Shown here one piece after another: positions 48,043-57,988 of a stretch of DNA of 64,000 nt. Every line of letters begins with the position of its first letter. Position 1 is the stretch's first letter. The notes beneath the pieces were generated by a model that was given only the letters and a program-made list of their open reading frames with translations, was not told where the DNA came from and did not search any database. The stretch is taken from NCBI GenBank assembly GCA_028687035.1, contig JAQUAX010000008.1, positions 102,175 to 166,174 on the forward strand. The letters run 5' to 3'. A program made the translations under genes and the position numbers. The DNA is from Dechloromonas sp. (GTDB lineage: Bacteria > Pseudomonadota > Gammaproteobacteria > Burkholderiales > Rhodocyclaceae).

Positions 48043-48073
48043 TGCCGCCTTTGACACCGTCGACCGCGAGCGC

Positions 48074-49294
48074 ATGCGCCTCCTCCACACCTCCGACTGG
48101 CACCTCGGCCAGCACTTCATGGGCAAGAGCCGGCAGGCCGAACACCAGGCGCTGATCGACTGGCTGCTCGACCAGGTCGAGGCGCAGTCCGTCGATGCGG
48201 TGCTGATCGCCGGCGACCTGTTCGACACCGGCACGCCGCCCTCCTACGCCCGCGAGCTGTACAACCAGCTGGTCGTCCGCCTGCACGCGGCCGGCGTCGC
48301 GCTGCTGCTGCTCGGCGGCAACCACGATTCGCCGGCGACGCTGAACGAGAGCCGGGAACTGTTCGCCCGGCTCGGCGCGACCGTGGTCGCCGCGGCCGGC
48401 GATGATCCGGCGGCACAGGTCGTCGTGCTGCCGCGGCGCGGCGGCGGCGCCGGCTGCGTCGTCTGCGCCGTACCCTTCGTCCGCCCGCGCGACGTGCTGC
48501 GCAGCCAGGCCGGCCAGAGCGCCGACGACAAGCAGCTGTCGCTGCAGCAGGCCATCGAGCGCCACTACGCCGCGGTGCACGCCGCCGCGCAGGCGGAAAT
48601 CGCCGCCCTGCCCGGCCGCCTGCCGATCGTCGCGACCGGCCACCTGACCACCGTCGGCGCCAGCGCCAGCGAGGCGGTCCGCGAAATCTACGTCGGCGCG
48701 CTCGAGGCCTTCCCGACCGCCGCCTTCCCGCCGGCCGACTACATCGCGCTCGGCCACATCCACCGGCCGCAGAAGGTCGGCGGGCTGGAACACGTCCGCT
48801 ACAGCGGCTCGCCGCTGCCGCTCGGCTTCGACGAGGCCAAGCAGCAGAAGGAGGTGCTGCTCGTCGATCTCGACGCCGACGGCCTGCAGGCGGTCACGCC
48901 GCTGCCGGTGCCGCGCTTCCAGGGACTGGTCGCGATCGCCGGCAACCTCGACAGCCTGTCCGGCGCGATCGGCGCCGCGGCCGCCGAGGGTACGCGCGAG
49001 CGCCCGGCCTGGCTGGAAATCACCGTCGCCGACGACGACTACCTGGCCGACCTGCCGGCGCGCATCGAGGCGCTGACCGACGGCTGGCCGGTCGAGGTGC
49101 TGCGCATCCGCCGCCAGCGCGACGACGCGGTCGCCCGGCTGGCCGCGACCGCCGGCGAGACGCTGGCCGAGCTCGAACCGGACGAGGTGTTCGCCCGCCG
49201 CCTCGAGCACGAAGCGCTCGACGACGCACTGCGTGCCGAACTGACCGGGCGCTACCGCGCCGTCGTCGCCGGACTGCGCGGAGACGACGCATGA
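48074..49294 (+). CDS. sbcD: Exonuclease SbcCD, nuclease subunit D
   Basis: Mre11-type Mn-dependent nuclease that, with SbcC, cuts hairpins and protein-blocked DNA ends. 406 residues. Phosphoesterase motifs: [12 protein letters not shown] (I), [13 protein letters not shown] (II), LLGGNHDSP (III), [10 protein letters not shown] and ALGHIHRPQ (IV/V). The C-terminal capping domain follows. The ATG at 48074 is the family start. It overlaps sbcC by 4 bases. Confidence 0.95.
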   Translation: MRLLHTSDWHLGQHFMGKSRQAEHQALIDWLLDQVEAQSVDAVLIAGDLFDTGTPPSYARELYNQLVVRLHAAGVALLLLGGNHDSPATLNESRELFARLGATVVAAAGDDPAAQVVVLPRRGGGAGCVVCAVPFVRPRDVLRSQAGQSADDKQLSLQQAIERHYAAVHAAAQAEIAALPGRLPIVATGHLTTVGASASEAVREIYVGALEAFPTAAFPPADYIALGHIHRPQKVGGLEHVRYSGSPLPLGFDEAKQQKEVLLVDLDADGLQAVTPLPVPRFQGLVAIAGNLDSLSGAIGAAAAEGTRERPAWLEITVADDDYLADLPARIEALTDGWPVEVLRIRRQRDDAVARLAATAGETLAELEPDEVFARRLEHEALDDALRAELTGRYRAVVAGLRGDDA

Positions 49295-52200
49295 AGATCC
49301 TGAGCCTGCGCCTGAAGAACCTGAATTCGCTGAAGGGGGAATGGCGGATCGACTTCACCCGGCCGCCCTTCGCCGGCAACGGCCTGTTCGCGATCACCGG
49401 GCCGACCGGCGCCGGCAAGTCGACGCTGCTCGACGCCATCTGCCTCGCGCTGTACCACCAGACGCCGCGCCTCGACCGCATTTCGGCCGGCGACAACGAC
49501 CTGATGACGCGGCACACCGCCGACTGCCTGGCCGAAGTCGAATTCGAGGTCAAGGGCGCCGTCTACCGCGCCTTCTGGAGCCAGCGCCGGGCCCGCGACA
49601 AGGCCGACGGCGCACTGCAGGCGCCCAGGGTCGAACTCGCCGCCGGCGACGGCACGATCCTCAGCACGCAGACCGCCGACAAGCTGAAGCGCATCGCCGA
49701 AATCACCGGCCTCGACTTCCCGCGCTTCACCAAATCCATGCTGCTCGCCCAGGGCGGCTTCGCGGCCTTCCTGAACGCCAGCGCCAACGAGCGCGCCGAA
49801 CTGCTCGAGGAACTGACCGGCACCGAGATCTACGGCGCCATCTCGCGCCGGGTCTTCGAACAGGCGCGCGAGGCGCGCAATGCGCTCGACCAGTTGAAGG
49901 CCCGCGCCGACGGCGTCGAACTGCTCGGCGACGAACAGCGCGCCGCGATGCAGGCGGATGCCGCCCGGCTCGACGCGCAGCTCGCCGACCTCCAGCAGCG
50001 CCACCAGCAGACGCAGGCGCTGCGCCAGTGGCGCCTCGACCTCGCCCAGGGCGAACAGGAAGTCGCCGCCGCCGTCGCCCGGCAGCAGGCCGCCGACGCC
50101 GCGCTGGCCGCCGCCGCGCCCGAACTGAAGCGGCTCGCCGACAGCGAACCGGCCGAAGCGCTCGCGCCGCTGTACCGGCAGTGGCAGCAGGCCGGCGCTG
50201 CCGCCGCGCAGACCGAGGGCGAACTCAGGGCGCTGCACGCCGAACGCGAAACCGTGCAGCGCGAACAGCGGACCCGCCACGCCGCCGCCGCGCGCGACAG
50301 CGCACTGATCGCGGCCCGGGCGCAGCAGGCCCTGCAGCACAGCCGGCGCGAAGGCCGGGAGATCGACGACTTCTGCGCCGCCCACCCGGCACAGGCCCGG
50401 CTCGGCGAACGCCTCGGCGTCTGGCGCCAGCAGTTCGAACAGCGCACCCGGCTGGCCCGCGAGCTCGCCGCGCAGCGGCAGGCGCAGCAGACGCTCGCCG
50501 GCGAACAGGCCGAAACCGCCCGCCGGCTCGCCGCGCAGCAGCTCGCGGTCGACGCCGCGCAGAAGGCAAAAACCGCCGCCGACGCCGCGCTGGAAAAGAT
50601 CCGGGCCGAACAGCAACAGCGCCTCGCCGGCCGCAGCCTCGCCGACCTGCGCCAGCACTGGCAGCGCGAACAGGCCGCCTGCGCCCGCTGGCAGCAGCTC
50701 GAAACCCTCGCCCGGCAGCGCCGCGAACTGGCCGAACAGCACGCCGCGCAGGCGCTGCAGCTGCAGCAGGGCGAACAGAAGATCGCCGCGCAGGAAGGCA
50801 CGCTGGCCGCGCTGCGCGAGCAGCACAAGGTCCTGAACGCCCAGGTCGCCGACAAGCAGAAACTGCTCGAACAGGAACGCCTGATCCGCAGCCTCGAAGC
50901 CCACCGCCGCCAGCTGCAGCCGGGCGCCGCCTGCCCGCTGTGTGGCGCGCTGGAGCACCCGGCGGTCGCCGACTACGCCGCGCTCGACGTCTCGGCCACC
51001 GAAGCCGCGCTGAAGGCCGCGCAAACGGCGCTCGCCGAGCTGACCGAAAAAGGCCAGCAACGGCGCGACGAACAGATCAAGGCCAGGACCGCGCACGCCG
51101 CCCTGCAGGAACAGCAGGCGAGGACGACCCGGGACATCGCCCGCCTCGCCGACGAATGGCAGGCCCAGGCCGGCGCCCTGCCCGCCGGCCATCTCGCGGT
51201 CGACGCCTGGCAGGACGCGAAAACCGTCGCCGCCGCCCGCGCCGCCGCCGAACAGGCGCTGGCCGCGCTCGCCGAACGGCTGCAGGCCGCCGACCGGGGT
51301 GAACAGGCGCTGACCGCCGCCGCCAAGGCTGCCGCCGACGCCGCGCAGGCGCTGCTCGCCGCCGCCGGCCAGCAGCAGCTGCTGCAGCAGGCCGCGCAGG
51401 CCGCCCAGGTCCGCCAGGCCGAGCTCGCCAAGGGCGGCCTGGCGATCGCCGCCGAGCAGGCCGAACTCGACGCCGGGCTGAAGGAAACGCTAGACGACAT
51501 CCCGGACGATCCGGCCGCCTGGCTGGCCGCGCGCGACGCCGAATGGCAGTACTGGCAGCAGCGCCAGCGGCGCCGCCAGGAACTCGCCGAGATCGTCGTC
51601 CGGCAGCAGGCAAGTTGCGACACGGCGCAGGCCCAGGCCGCGCAGTGGGCGGAACGGCTGGCCGGATTGCCGGAAAACGCCCCGGAAATGCCGTCGACCG
51701 CGGAATTGCCGCCGGCCGGCGATCCGGACGAGGCGCTGGCCCGCAACGCCGAACGCATCGCCGGAGTGGACCGCCAGCTCGCCGCGCTGCAGGGCCGGCA
51801 GACCCAGCTCGAAACCGGTCTCGCGCAGCAGCGCAAGGCGCTCGCCGACGCCGCAGACGTCTGGCAGGCGGCGCTGGCGGCCAGCCCCTTCGCCGGCCTC
51901 GACGCCTACGCCGCGGCGATGCTGCCGGCCGACGAACGCCAGCGCCTGCAGCAGCTGAAGGAAGCCCGCCAGGCCGCGAAGCAGCAGGCCGACGCCGTGC
52001 TCCAGGCCGCCCTCGACAAGCTCGTCCGCCTGCAGGCGGCGGCCGGCGAAACGCCGGTGCCGCCGCTGCCCGAACTCGACACCCTCCTCGCCGGGCTCGA
52101 CGGCCAGCGCCGCGAACTCAGCGAACGGCTGGGTGCCGGGCGCGCGCTGCTCGCCCGCGACGAACAGGCCCGCCGGAACCAGCAGGCGCTGCTCGCGCAG

Positions 52201-52725
52201 ATCACCGCGCAGGCCAGGGAAAGCGACCTGTGGCAGCGCCTCGACAGCCTGATCGGCTCGGCGAAGGGCGACAAGTTCCGCAAATTCGCGCAGGGCCTGA
52301 CGCTGGACCACCTGCTGCACCTCGCCAACCGCCACCTGGCCCGGCTGCACGGCCGCTACCTGCTGCGCCGCAAGCCGAGCGGCGAACTGGAACTCGACAT
52401 CGTCGACAGCTGGCAGGGCGAGGTCGCCCGCGACACGCGCACGCTGTCCGGCGGCGAGAGCTTCCTGGTCAGCCTGGCGCTGGCGCTCGCGCTGTCCGAC
52501 CTGGTCAGCCACAAGACCTCGATCGACTCGCTGTTCCTCGACGAAGGCTTCGGCACGCTCGACGCCGACACGCTGGAAATCGCGCTCGACGCGCTCGACA
52601 CGCTGAACGCGAGCGGCAAGATGATCGGCGTGATCAGCCACGTCGAAGGCATGAAGGAACGCATCCCGGTCCAGATCCGCGTCGACAAGGGCGGCGGCAT
52701 CGGGTACTCGCGGCTGAGCGTGTGA
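49291..52725 (+). CDS. sbcC: Exonuclease SbcCD, ATPase subunit C
   Basis: Rad50/SMC-type ATPase of 1144 residues. The N-terminal lobe has Walker [15 protein letters not shown] near residue 36 and the Q-loop region [11 protein letters not shown]. Two very long Gln/Ala/Arg-rich coiled-coil arms are separated by the zinc hook C548-PL-C551. The C-terminal lobe has the signature [20 protein letters not shown] and Walker [13 protein letters not shown]. Co-translated with sbcD (ATGA). Confidence 0.95.
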   Translation: MKILSLRLKNLNSLKGEWRIDFTRPPFAGNGLFAITGPTGAGKSTLLDAICLALYHQTPRLDRISAGDNDLMTRHTADCLAEVEFEVKGAVYRAFWSQRRARDKADGALQAPRVELAAGDGTILSTQTADKLKRIAEITGLDFPRFTKSMLLAQGGFAAFLNASANERAELLEELTGTEIYGAISRRVFEQAREARNALDQLKARADGVELLGDEQRAAMQADAARLDAQLADLQQRHQQTQALRQWRLDLAQGEQEVAAAVARQQAADAALAAAAPELKRLADSEPAEALAPLYRQWQQAGAAAAQTEGELRALHAERETVQREQRTRHAAAARDSALIAARAQQALQHSRREGREIDDFCAAHPAQARLGERLGVWRQQFEQRTRLARELAAQRQAQQTLAGEQAETARRLAAQQLAVDAAQKAKTAADAALEKIRAEQQQRLAGRSLADLRQHWQREQAACARWQQLETLARQRRELAEQHAAQALQLQQGEQKIAAQEGTLAALREQHKVLNAQVADKQKLLEQERLIRSLEAHRRQLQPGAACPLCGALEHPAVADYAALDVSATEAALKAAQTALAELTEKGQQRRDEQIKARTAHAALQEQQARTTRDIARLADEWQAQAGALPAGHLAVDAWQDAKTVAAARAAAEQALAALAERLQAADRGEQALTAAAKAAADAAQALLAAAGQQQLLQQAAQAAQVRQAELAKGGLAIAAEQAELDAGLKETLDDIPDDPAAWLAARDAEWQYWQQRQRRRQELAEIVVRQQASCDTAQAQAAQWAERLAGLPENAPEMPSTAELPPAGDPDEALARNAERIAGVDRQLAALQGRQTQLETGLAQQRKALADAADVWQAALAASPFAGLDAYAAAMLPADERQRLQQLKEARQAAKQQADAVLQAALDKLVRLQAAAGETPVPPLPELDTLLAGLDGQRRELSERLGAGRALLARDEQARRNQQALLAQITAQARESDLWQRLDSLIGSAKGDKFRKFAQGLTLDHLLHLANRHLARLHGRYLLRRKPSGELELDIVDSWQGEVARDTRTLSGGESFLVSLALALALSDLVSHKTSIDSLFLDEGFGTLDADTLEIALDALDTLNASGKMIGVISHVEGMKERIPVQIRVDKGGGIGYSRLSV

Positions 52726-52740
52726 CGCAAACGTCATTTT
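52723..52740 (+). terminator. Weak hairpin with T tail at the end of sbcC
   Basis: TGACG / CGTCA stem (5 bp) with a CAAA loop followed by TTTT, starting at the sbcC stop codon. The stem is short, so termination is uncertain. Confidence 0.3.
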
Positions 52741-52744
52741 CCGG

Positions 52745-52774
52745 TTGACGCTCTGCATTGCAGAAAAATAAACT
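52745..52774 (+). promoter_or_regulatory. Predicted promoter of the four-gene unknown operon
   Basis: -35 TTGACG (52745-52750), 18-base spacer, -10 TAAACT (52769-52774), in the 80-base gap between sbcC and the next gene. Two palindromes overlap the spacer and the -10, so regulation by a DNA-binding protein is likely. Confidence 0.55.
52752..52764. promoter_or_regulatory. Palindromic operator candidate 1
   Basis: TCTGCA-T-TGCAGA, a perfect 13-base inverted repeat within the promoter spacer. It shares CTCTGCAT with operator 2, the two copies lying 22 bases apart (two helical turns). Confidence 0.6.
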
Positions 52775-52789
52775 CTGCATATCAGAGTT
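52771..52789. promoter_or_regulatory. Palindromic operator candidate 2
   Basis: AACTCTG-CATAT-CAGAGTT, a perfect 19-base inverted repeat covering the end of the predicted -10 and the likely transcription start, 16 bases before the first gene. The winged-helix regulator encoded at 54257 in the same operon is the obvious candidate ligand. Confidence 0.65.
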
Positions 52790-52805
52790 AATCAACCGGA
52801 ATGCC

Positions 52806-53834
52806 ATGCCCGTCCCCGCCCAGCAGCTCGACGCCATCCATGCCATGCTCGCCGCCGGCCACCGCAACCTGCGCATCGAGCGCCACAGCCTGTTGCTCTG
52901 GGGCCTGCCGGCCGGCTTCCTGTTCGCGCTGTCGGAAAGCATCCTGACGCCGCAGCAGATCGCCGACACGACGCAGCGGGCGCTGGCCTGGCTGGCGCTG
53001 CTGGCCGGCGTGCTGATCGCGGTCGGCACGCTCGACTGGTTGTGGACGCGGCGGGTCAAGGAGGCACGCGACGAGGCCTGGTCCTTCGTCCACCGCCAGG
53101 TGCAGAAGGTCTGGTGGCTGCTGATGGGGCTGGCCGCGCTGACCACCTTCGCGATGTTCTTCTTTGGCGGCGGCTACATGGTATGCACGCTGTGGCTGGT
53201 GGTCGCCGGCCTCGGTCTTTACCTGCACGGACTGTTCTCGGAGGAATTGCTCGAATGGATCGGCGTCACGCTGATCCTGATCGGCATCGGCTGCCTGTTC
53301 GCCGGCCTGCCGTTCGAAAGCATGCGCTGGATCGCCAGCGCGGTGTTCGCGATCGGCCTGCCACTGCTCGCGCTGATGCTCGACCGCGGCCGCCACCGCG
53401 CCGCCCACGTCCGCCTCGGCCAGTTGCTGTTCTGGCTGGGTGCCGTGCTGGCACTGCCGCTGTGGCTTGAACGCCAGGCCCAGGCGGTGCCGATCGAGGC
53501 ACCGACGATCAGCCTCGACGAATTCCGCGCCGGCGCGCTGCCGGCGCCGGCGGTCGCCGTCCGCTTGCCAGCCGGGACGCCGGTGCCGGTCACCATCGAG
53601 GTCGCCGGCGACGTCTTCCATGGGCCTGCCGTGCTGCCGCTGACGCTCTCCCGGCCGCTCGACGTGCTCGTCCGCGACGGCAGGCTGAGCGGCGACGCGC
53701 GCTACCCCGGCGAAGCCTGGCTGCCGGCCCGCCAGGCGCGCTGGATCCAGATTCCCTGGCTGCGCGCCGAGCTCGACCCGAACAACGGCCCGCGCATCGT
53801 CGGCCAACTGATCGTGCAACTTCACCCGCAATGA
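52806..53834 (+). CDS. Hypothetical polytopic membrane protein
   Basis: A 342-residue protein that I do not recognise. The N-terminal 40 residues are cytoplasmic-like (MPVPAQQLDAIHAMLAAGHRNL). About seven membrane segments lie between residues 45 and 220, in pairs, and a soluble C-terminal domain of about 110 residues follows, beta-rich and Pro/Val/Ala-rich (AVAVRLPAGTPVPVTIEVAGDV). The ATG at 52806 is the first plausible start after the promoter and operators. First gene of a compact rightward operon with a lipoprotein (22-base gap), a regulator and a TonB-like protein; an envelope-related role is likely but unproven. Confidence 0.7.
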   Translation: MPVPAQQLDAIHAMLAAGHRNLRIERHSLLLWGLPAGFLFALSESILTPQQIADTTQRALAWLALLAGVLIAVGTLDWLWTRRVKEARDEAWSFVHRQVQKVWWLLMGLAALTTFAMFFFGGGYMVCTLWLVVAGLGLYLHGLFSEELLEWIGVTLILIGIGCLFAGLPFESMRWIASAVFAIGLPLLALMLDRGRHRAAHVRLGQLLFWLGAVLALPLWLERQAQAVPIEAPTISLDEFRAGALPAPAVAVRLPAGTPVPVTIEVAGDVFHGPAVLPLTLSRPLDVLVRDGRLSGDARYPGEAWLPARQARWIQIPWLRAELDPNNGPRIVGQLIVQLHPQ

Positions 53835-53856
53835 CCTCGACCACCGGAGAACCACC

Positions 53857-54252
53857 ATGCCCAAGTCCGCCCTGCTGATCTTTCCCGCCCTCCTCCTCGG
53901 CGCCTGCGCCAGCCTGCTGCCGCCCTCGTCCGAAGAACTCGCCGAACTGCCCGTCGTCCGCTACGGCAACCCGGCGCCGGCCGATGGCAATTTCGTGCTG
54001 CTCTATCCGTCCGGCGTCGAGCTGCCGCTCGACACCGCCGTCGAGGGCGACGTTTTCGAGAAGAACGAACAGGCGACGCTGAAGCCGCGCCTCAAGCGCG
54101 ATATCTATATTTACAAGACCTGGGCCAGCCTCGACGGCAAGCACTGGCAGCGCGGCACCGCGCTGGTCGCCGGCCGCATCGAATTCCGCCTGCCCGGCGA
54201 GACCGACGGCCGCACCGCCGGCCAACTGCGCGTCGAATTCAACCGGAAATAA
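53857..54252 (+). CDS. Hypothetical lipoprotein
   Basis: A 131-residue predicted lipoprotein: signal peptide MPKSALLIFPALLLGAC with lipobox LLGAC, cysteine at position 17. The mature part is about 115 residues, beta-rich (VVRYGNPAPADGNFVLLYPSG, RDIYIYKTWASLDG), with no recognised family. The ATG at 53857 has a GGAG site. It lies between the membrane protein and the winged-helix regulator, so it is probably part of the same envelope system. Confidence 0.72.
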   Translation: MPKSALLIFPALLLGACASLLPPSSEELAELPVVRYGNPAPADGNFVLLYPSGVELPLDTAVEGDVFEKNEQATLKPRLKRDIYIYKTWASLDGKHWQRGTALVAGRIEFRLPGETDGRTAGQLRVEFNRK

Positions 54253-54256
54253 GGCG

Positions 54257-54583
54257 ATGGAAGAACTCGATCCGCTGCTCCACCAGCCGCTGCGCACGCA
54301 ACTGGTCGCTTTCCTGGCCGGTGCCGGCGAGCAGACCTTCAGCGATCTCAAACGCCAGCTCGGCGTTTCCGACGGCAACCTCGACGCCCACCTGAAGAAA
54401 CTGCTCGCCGCCGACTACGTCGCCGTGCGCAAGGAAACCGGCAAGGGCCGGCCGCAATCCTTCTTCGTGCTGACTCCGGGCGGGCGCCAGGCCCTGAACG
54501 ACTACATCCGGACGCTGCAAAGGCTGCTCCCAATCGACGCCCCCGGGGCCGAAGGCATCGCCACCCCAAGACTTGCAGGCTAA
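54257..54583 (+). CDS. Winged-helix transcriptional regulator (HTH_34-like)
   Basis: A 108-residue DNA-binding protein of the small winged-helix type. The recognition region is TFSDLKRQLGVSDGNLDAHLKKLLAADYV, followed by the wing RKETGKGRPQSFFVLTPGGRQAL. There is no separate ligand domain, so signals may act directly or through partners. It starts 4 bases after the lipoprotein gene. The two palindromes at the operon promoter are its likely operators, implying autoregulation; this is an inference from position. Confidence 0.85.
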   Translation: MEELDPLLHQPLRTQLVAFLAGAGEQTFSDLKRQLGVSDGNLDAHLKKLLAADYVAVRKETGKGRPQSFFVLTPGGRQALNDYIRTLQRLLPIDAPGAEGIATPRLAG

Positions 54584-54592
54584 GCCCCCGCC

Positions 54593-55135
54593 ATGGAGCG
54601 GAGGGCGGCATCCTGCCTGGCGGTCTCGCTGCTGTTGCATGGCATGGCGGCCTGGCTGCTTCCCGATCATCGACTTCCTTTGCCCTCTGCCGGCCAAGCG
54701 CTGGAATTGCGGCTGTCGCTACGCCCGCCCATTGCCCCGCCCCTCGCCGCAGCCACCTCCGCCACTCCGGCGCGTCGCGGCAGGACGCAGGTCGCCCCCG
54801 CCAAACCGGCATCAGTGCAAACCACCGCGCTTGACAGCGCACCACCGGCGGCCGTCACGCCGCCCTTCTCGGCCAGGGCGGCAATCGAGCAGGCCCGATC
54901 CGAAATCGCCGCCGCCTCGCGCCACCGGGCGATCGATCGGATGTCCGCACCGCTCGCGGCAGTTTCGCCCGCCTCCGGCAAGGCCGTGCCGGAAGTCCGG
55001 ATCGAAACGCTGGGCGATGGCCTGTTCCGGATCACTGCCGCCGGAGGACGGCACTATTGCCTGCAGCGCCTGCCGGAAGTCGCGACGCGCGACATTCCCG
55101 GCGGCGCCGTCAGCATTCCACTGAGCTGCCGCTGA
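54593..55135 (+). CDS. TonB-N-terminus-like proline-rich protein of unknown function
   Basis: A 180-residue protein. An N-terminal signal anchor resembles that of energy transducers (SCLAVSLLLHGMAAWLL), and a Pro/Ala/Arg-rich periplasmic stretch covers about residues 40-125. It ends in a small domain with two cysteines (HYCLQRLP and LSCR), not the TonB C-terminal domain. The paired cysteines could form a disulfide. It is the last gene of the four-gene operon, 9 bases after the regulator. The role is unknown; a link between inner membrane and periplasmic partners is one possibility. Confidence 0.6.
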   Translation: MERRAASCLAVSLLLHGMAAWLLPDHRLPLPSAGQALELRLSLRPPIAPPLAAATSATPARRGRTQVAPAKPASVQTTALDSAPPAAVTPPFSARAAIEQARSEIAAASRHRAIDRMSAPLAAVSPASGKAVPEVRIETLGDGLFRITAAGGRHYCLQRLPEVATRDIPGGAVSIPLSCR

Positions 55136-55286
55136 ACCGCAAGCGGCTACCGTGGCCGTTCCGACGGCAACGTCGGAGATTCGGCGGCGCGCGAGCGGGG
55201 ACCATGACACGCCCGCATACGATTCCTTAACCGGAATTAACCCGTTTTCCGGCGATCATCCGGTACCGGATCGACCGAATGCCCCG

Positions 55287-56720
55287 ATGCCAGCCTCCTG
55301 TTTCCCCTTCCGACCGAAATCCCGCCGCCCGGCCATGCTCCTGCTCGCGCTGGCGCTGGCCGGCTGCGGCGCGCTGCCCGCGGTCGGCCCCGATTACCGG
55401 GCCCCGGCGCCCGAACTGCCGGATCGCTGGTCGACCGGAAAGACCGCTGCGCCGGACGATCCGGCAAGCTGGTGGCGCCGTTTCGGCGATCCCGACCTCG
55501 ATCGACTGGTCGACCGCGCTCTGGCCGGCAACCTCGATCTGGAACTGGCCGCGGCCCGCCTGCGCCAGGCGCGCGCCGCCCGCTCGCAGGCCTCCGGGGC
55601 CTACTTTCCGACGATCGCCGGCGGCGTGTCGGCCAGCCGCACGCACGGCGCTTCTTCGCTCCAGTCCTCGTCGGACCGGACGCTGTACGACGCCGGCTTC
55701 GACGCCAGCTGGGAGATCGACCTGTTCGGCGGCACCCGGCGCGCCGTCGAGGCCGCCGACGCCGATCTCGACGCCCGCCGGGCCGATGCCGAAGCGGCCC
55801 GCGTCTCGCTGGTCGCCGAAGTCGTCCAGAACTACATCGACCTGCGCAGCGACCAGCAGCGGCTGGCGATCGCCCGCGCCAACCTGGCGACCCAGGACGA
55901 AACGCTGCAGATCGTCGAATGGCGGGAACGGGCCGGGCTGGCCAACCGCAGCGAGGTCGAGCAGGCGCGCACCAACCGCGAGCAGACACGGGCCGGAATG
56001 CCCGACCTGGAAACCGCGATCGCCGGCGCCCTGAACCGGCTGGACGTGCTGCTCGGCCAGCCGCCCGGCACGCTGCGCGACGAATTGGCCGCCGCCCGGC
56101 CGCTGCCCGCGGTCGGCCCCGAAGTCGCCGCCGGGATTCCGGCCGACGTGCTGCGCCGCCGTCCCGACCTGGTCGCCGCCGAGCGCACGCTGGCCGCCGA
56201 AACCGCCCGCGTCGGCCAGGTCATGGCCCAGCGTTTCCCGGCCTTGTCGCTGTCCGCCGCCTTCGGCTGGCAGGCCTATCGCCTGGGCGACCTCGGCGCG
56301 GCCGGCAGCGGCACGCGCAGCCTGGCCGGTAGCCTGGCGGCGACGCTGTTCGACGGCGGCCGCCTGCGCGCCGCCGTCGCCGTCCAGGACGCGGTACAGG
56401 AACAGGCGCTGATTTCCTACCGGAACAGCGTGTTGACCGCGCTCGAGGAAGTCGAGAACGCGCTCGCCGACCATGCCGCCGCCCGCGAACGCCTAGCCGC
56501 CCGGCAGGCGGCGGCGGACGCCGCCCGCGAAGCGGCGCGGCTGAGCCGCCGGATGTACGAATCGGGCCTTGCCGACTTCCAGAAAGTGCTCGACACCGAA
56601 CGCACCCGCCTGTCCGCCGAAGACAGCCTGGCGCTCGCCGAGGCCAGCCGCCTGGCCAGCGTCGTCAAGCTGTACAAGGCGCTCGGCGGCGGCTGGACAT
56701 CCACGGAAAATCCCTCATGA
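55287..56720 (+). CDS. Outer-membrane efflux lipoprotein (NodT/OprM family)
   Basis: Trimeric outer-membrane channel of a tripartite efflux pump. The 477-residue protein has a lipobox LALAGC in a short signal peptide, the family start VGPDYRAPAPELPDRW, and two outer-membrane-efflux repeats ending in LYKALGGGW. The start is uncertain: the ATG at 55287 gives 15 residues before the hydrophobic segment; the ATG at 55335 (MLLLALALAGCG) may be the true one. It overlaps the adaptor gene by 4 bases and so belongs to the same pump. The 151-base gap before it contains no other gene that I can support. Confidence 0.88.
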   Translation: MPASCFPFRPKSRRPAMLLLALALAGCGALPAVGPDYRAPAPELPDRWSTGKTAAPDDPASWWRRFGDPDLDRLVDRALAGNLDLELAAARLRQARAARSQASGAYFPTIAGGVSASRTHGASSLQSSSDRTLYDAGFDASWEIDLFGGTRRAVEAADADLDARRADAEAARVSLVAEVVQNYIDLRSDQQRLAIARANLATQDETLQIVEWRERAGLANRSEVEQARTNREQTRAGMPDLETAIAGALNRLDVLLGQPPGTLRDELAAARPLPAVGPEVAAGIPADVLRRRPDLVAAERTLAAETARVGQVMAQRFPALSLSAAFGWQAYRLGDLGAAGSGTRSLAGSLAATLFDGGRLRAAVAVQDAVQEQALISYRNSVLTALEEVENALADHAAARERLAARQAAADAAREAARLSRRMYESGLADFQKVLDTERTRLSAEDSLALAEASRLASVVKLYKALGGGWTSTENPS

Positions 56721-57988
56721 CCCCCACCCCGGACCAACACGACCTCACCCGCCTGCTCGACACCGCCGGCCAATCCGCCCGCCCGGCCCGGCGCCGGGCC
56801 GCGCTGGCCGCCGGCGCCGCCGTGCTGCTGCTCGCGGCCGGCCTGTGGCTGCTGCCCGGCAACGGCAGCGGCGGCATCCGCTACCTGACCGAACCGGCCG
56901 AAACCGGCGAACTGGTGGTCACCGCATCGGCCAGCGGCACATTGCAGCCGACCAAGTCGGTCGATGTCGGCAGCGAACTGTCGGGCACGCTGGCCAGCGT
57001 GCTGGTCCAGGAAAACGACGTGGTCCGCAAGGGCCAGCTGCTGGCCCGGCTCGACACCGCCAAGCTGTCGGACGCCGTCGACAAGTCGCGCGCCGCGCTG
57101 GCCGCCGCCGAAGCCGACGTGGCCCAGGCCAAGGCAACGGTCGCCGAGGCCCAGGCCGCGCTGAACCGGATGCGCGAGGTCGCCGCACTGTCGGGCGGCA
57201 AGGTGCCGGCCAAGACCGAGCTGGAAACCGCCGAAGCGACGCTGCAACGCGCCGAGGCCAACGCCGCGAGCGCCCGCGCCGGCGTCGTCCAGGCACGGGC
57301 CGCCCTGAAGACCGACGAGACCAACCTGGCCAAGGCGACGATCCGCTCGCCGGTCGACGGCGTGGTGCTGACCCGCAAGGTCGAACCCGGCAATACCGTG
57401 GTCGCCGCGATGAGCACGCCGGTACTGTTCGTGCTGGCCGAGGACCTGACCCGGATGGAACTGCAGGTCAAGGTGGACGAAGCCGACGTCGCCAGCGTCC
57501 GCCCCGGTCAGGAGGCCGCCTTCACGGTGTCGGCGTGGCCCGGCCGCAAATTCCCGGCGAGCATCCAGCGGGTCGGCCTGGGGGCGACGACGACCGACAA
57601 CGTCGTCACTTACAAGACCGTGCTCGCCGTCGCCAACGACGACCTGGCGCTGCGCCCCGGCATGACGGCGACCGCGACCATCGTCACCGCCCACCGCGAC
57701 CGGGCCCTGCTCGTGCCCAACGGGGCGCTGCGCTTCACGCCGCCGGCGGGACAGGCCGACGCCGCGTCCGGCGGCCTGGTCGGCCGCCTGATGCCGCGGC
57801 CGCCGGCCCAGGAGAAAACCCGGGTGAAGAACGGCGACCGGCCGCTGGTCTGGGTGCCCGGCGCCGACGGACCGGTCGCGGTCGAGGTTGCCACCGGGGT
57901 CAGCAACGGACGCCACACCGAGATCGTCGGCGGCGAATTGCGGGCCGGCATGGCGGTGATCACCGATTTCGAGGAAGCCAGGCCGTGA
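56717..57988 (+). CDS. Periplasmic adaptor (MacA-like membrane fusion protein)
   Basis: A 423-residue adaptor linking the ABC exporter to the outer-membrane channel. An inner-membrane anchor lies at about residues 27-46. The biotin/lipoyl half motif [30 protein letters not shown] is followed by a coiled-coil hairpin at about 110-200. The second lipoyl half is [22 protein letters not shown], and beta-barrel and membrane-proximal domains complete the protein. Genes for the ABC ATPase and permease follow directly with 4-base and 10-base overlaps, marking a MacAB-type rather than an RND system. Confidence 0.9.
   Translation: MTPTPDQHDLTRLLDTAGQSARPARRRAALAAGAAVLLLAAGLWLLPGNGSGGIRYLTEPAETGELVVTASASGTLQPTKSVDVGSELSGTLASVLVQENDVVRKGQLLARLDTAKLSDAVDKSRAALAAAEADVAQAKATVAEAQAALNRMREVAALSGGKVPAKTELETAEATLQRAEANAASARAGVVQARAALKTDETNLAKATIRSPVDGVVLTRKVEPGNTVVAAMSTPVLFVLAEDLTRMELQVKVDEADVASVRPGQEAAFTVSAWPGRKFPASIQRVGLGATTTDNVVTYKTVLAVANDDLALRPGMTATATIVTAHRDRALLVPNGALRFTPPAGQADAASGGLVGRLMPRPPAQEKTRVKNGDRPLVWVPGADGPVAVEVATGVSNGRHTEIVGGELRAGMAVITDFEEARP

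Noticed and set aside
43289..48073. The long in-frame extension upstream of sbcD, opposite purL
   Set aside because: The frame stays open for about 1600 codons before the sbcD start because purL lacks certain codons; sbcD similarity begins exactly at the ATG at 48074.
47936..48073. A possible LexA box upstream of sbcD (AT-rich segment with CACAG)
   Set aside because: No CTGT half-site is present at the required spacing; only the -10-like TAGAAT remains.
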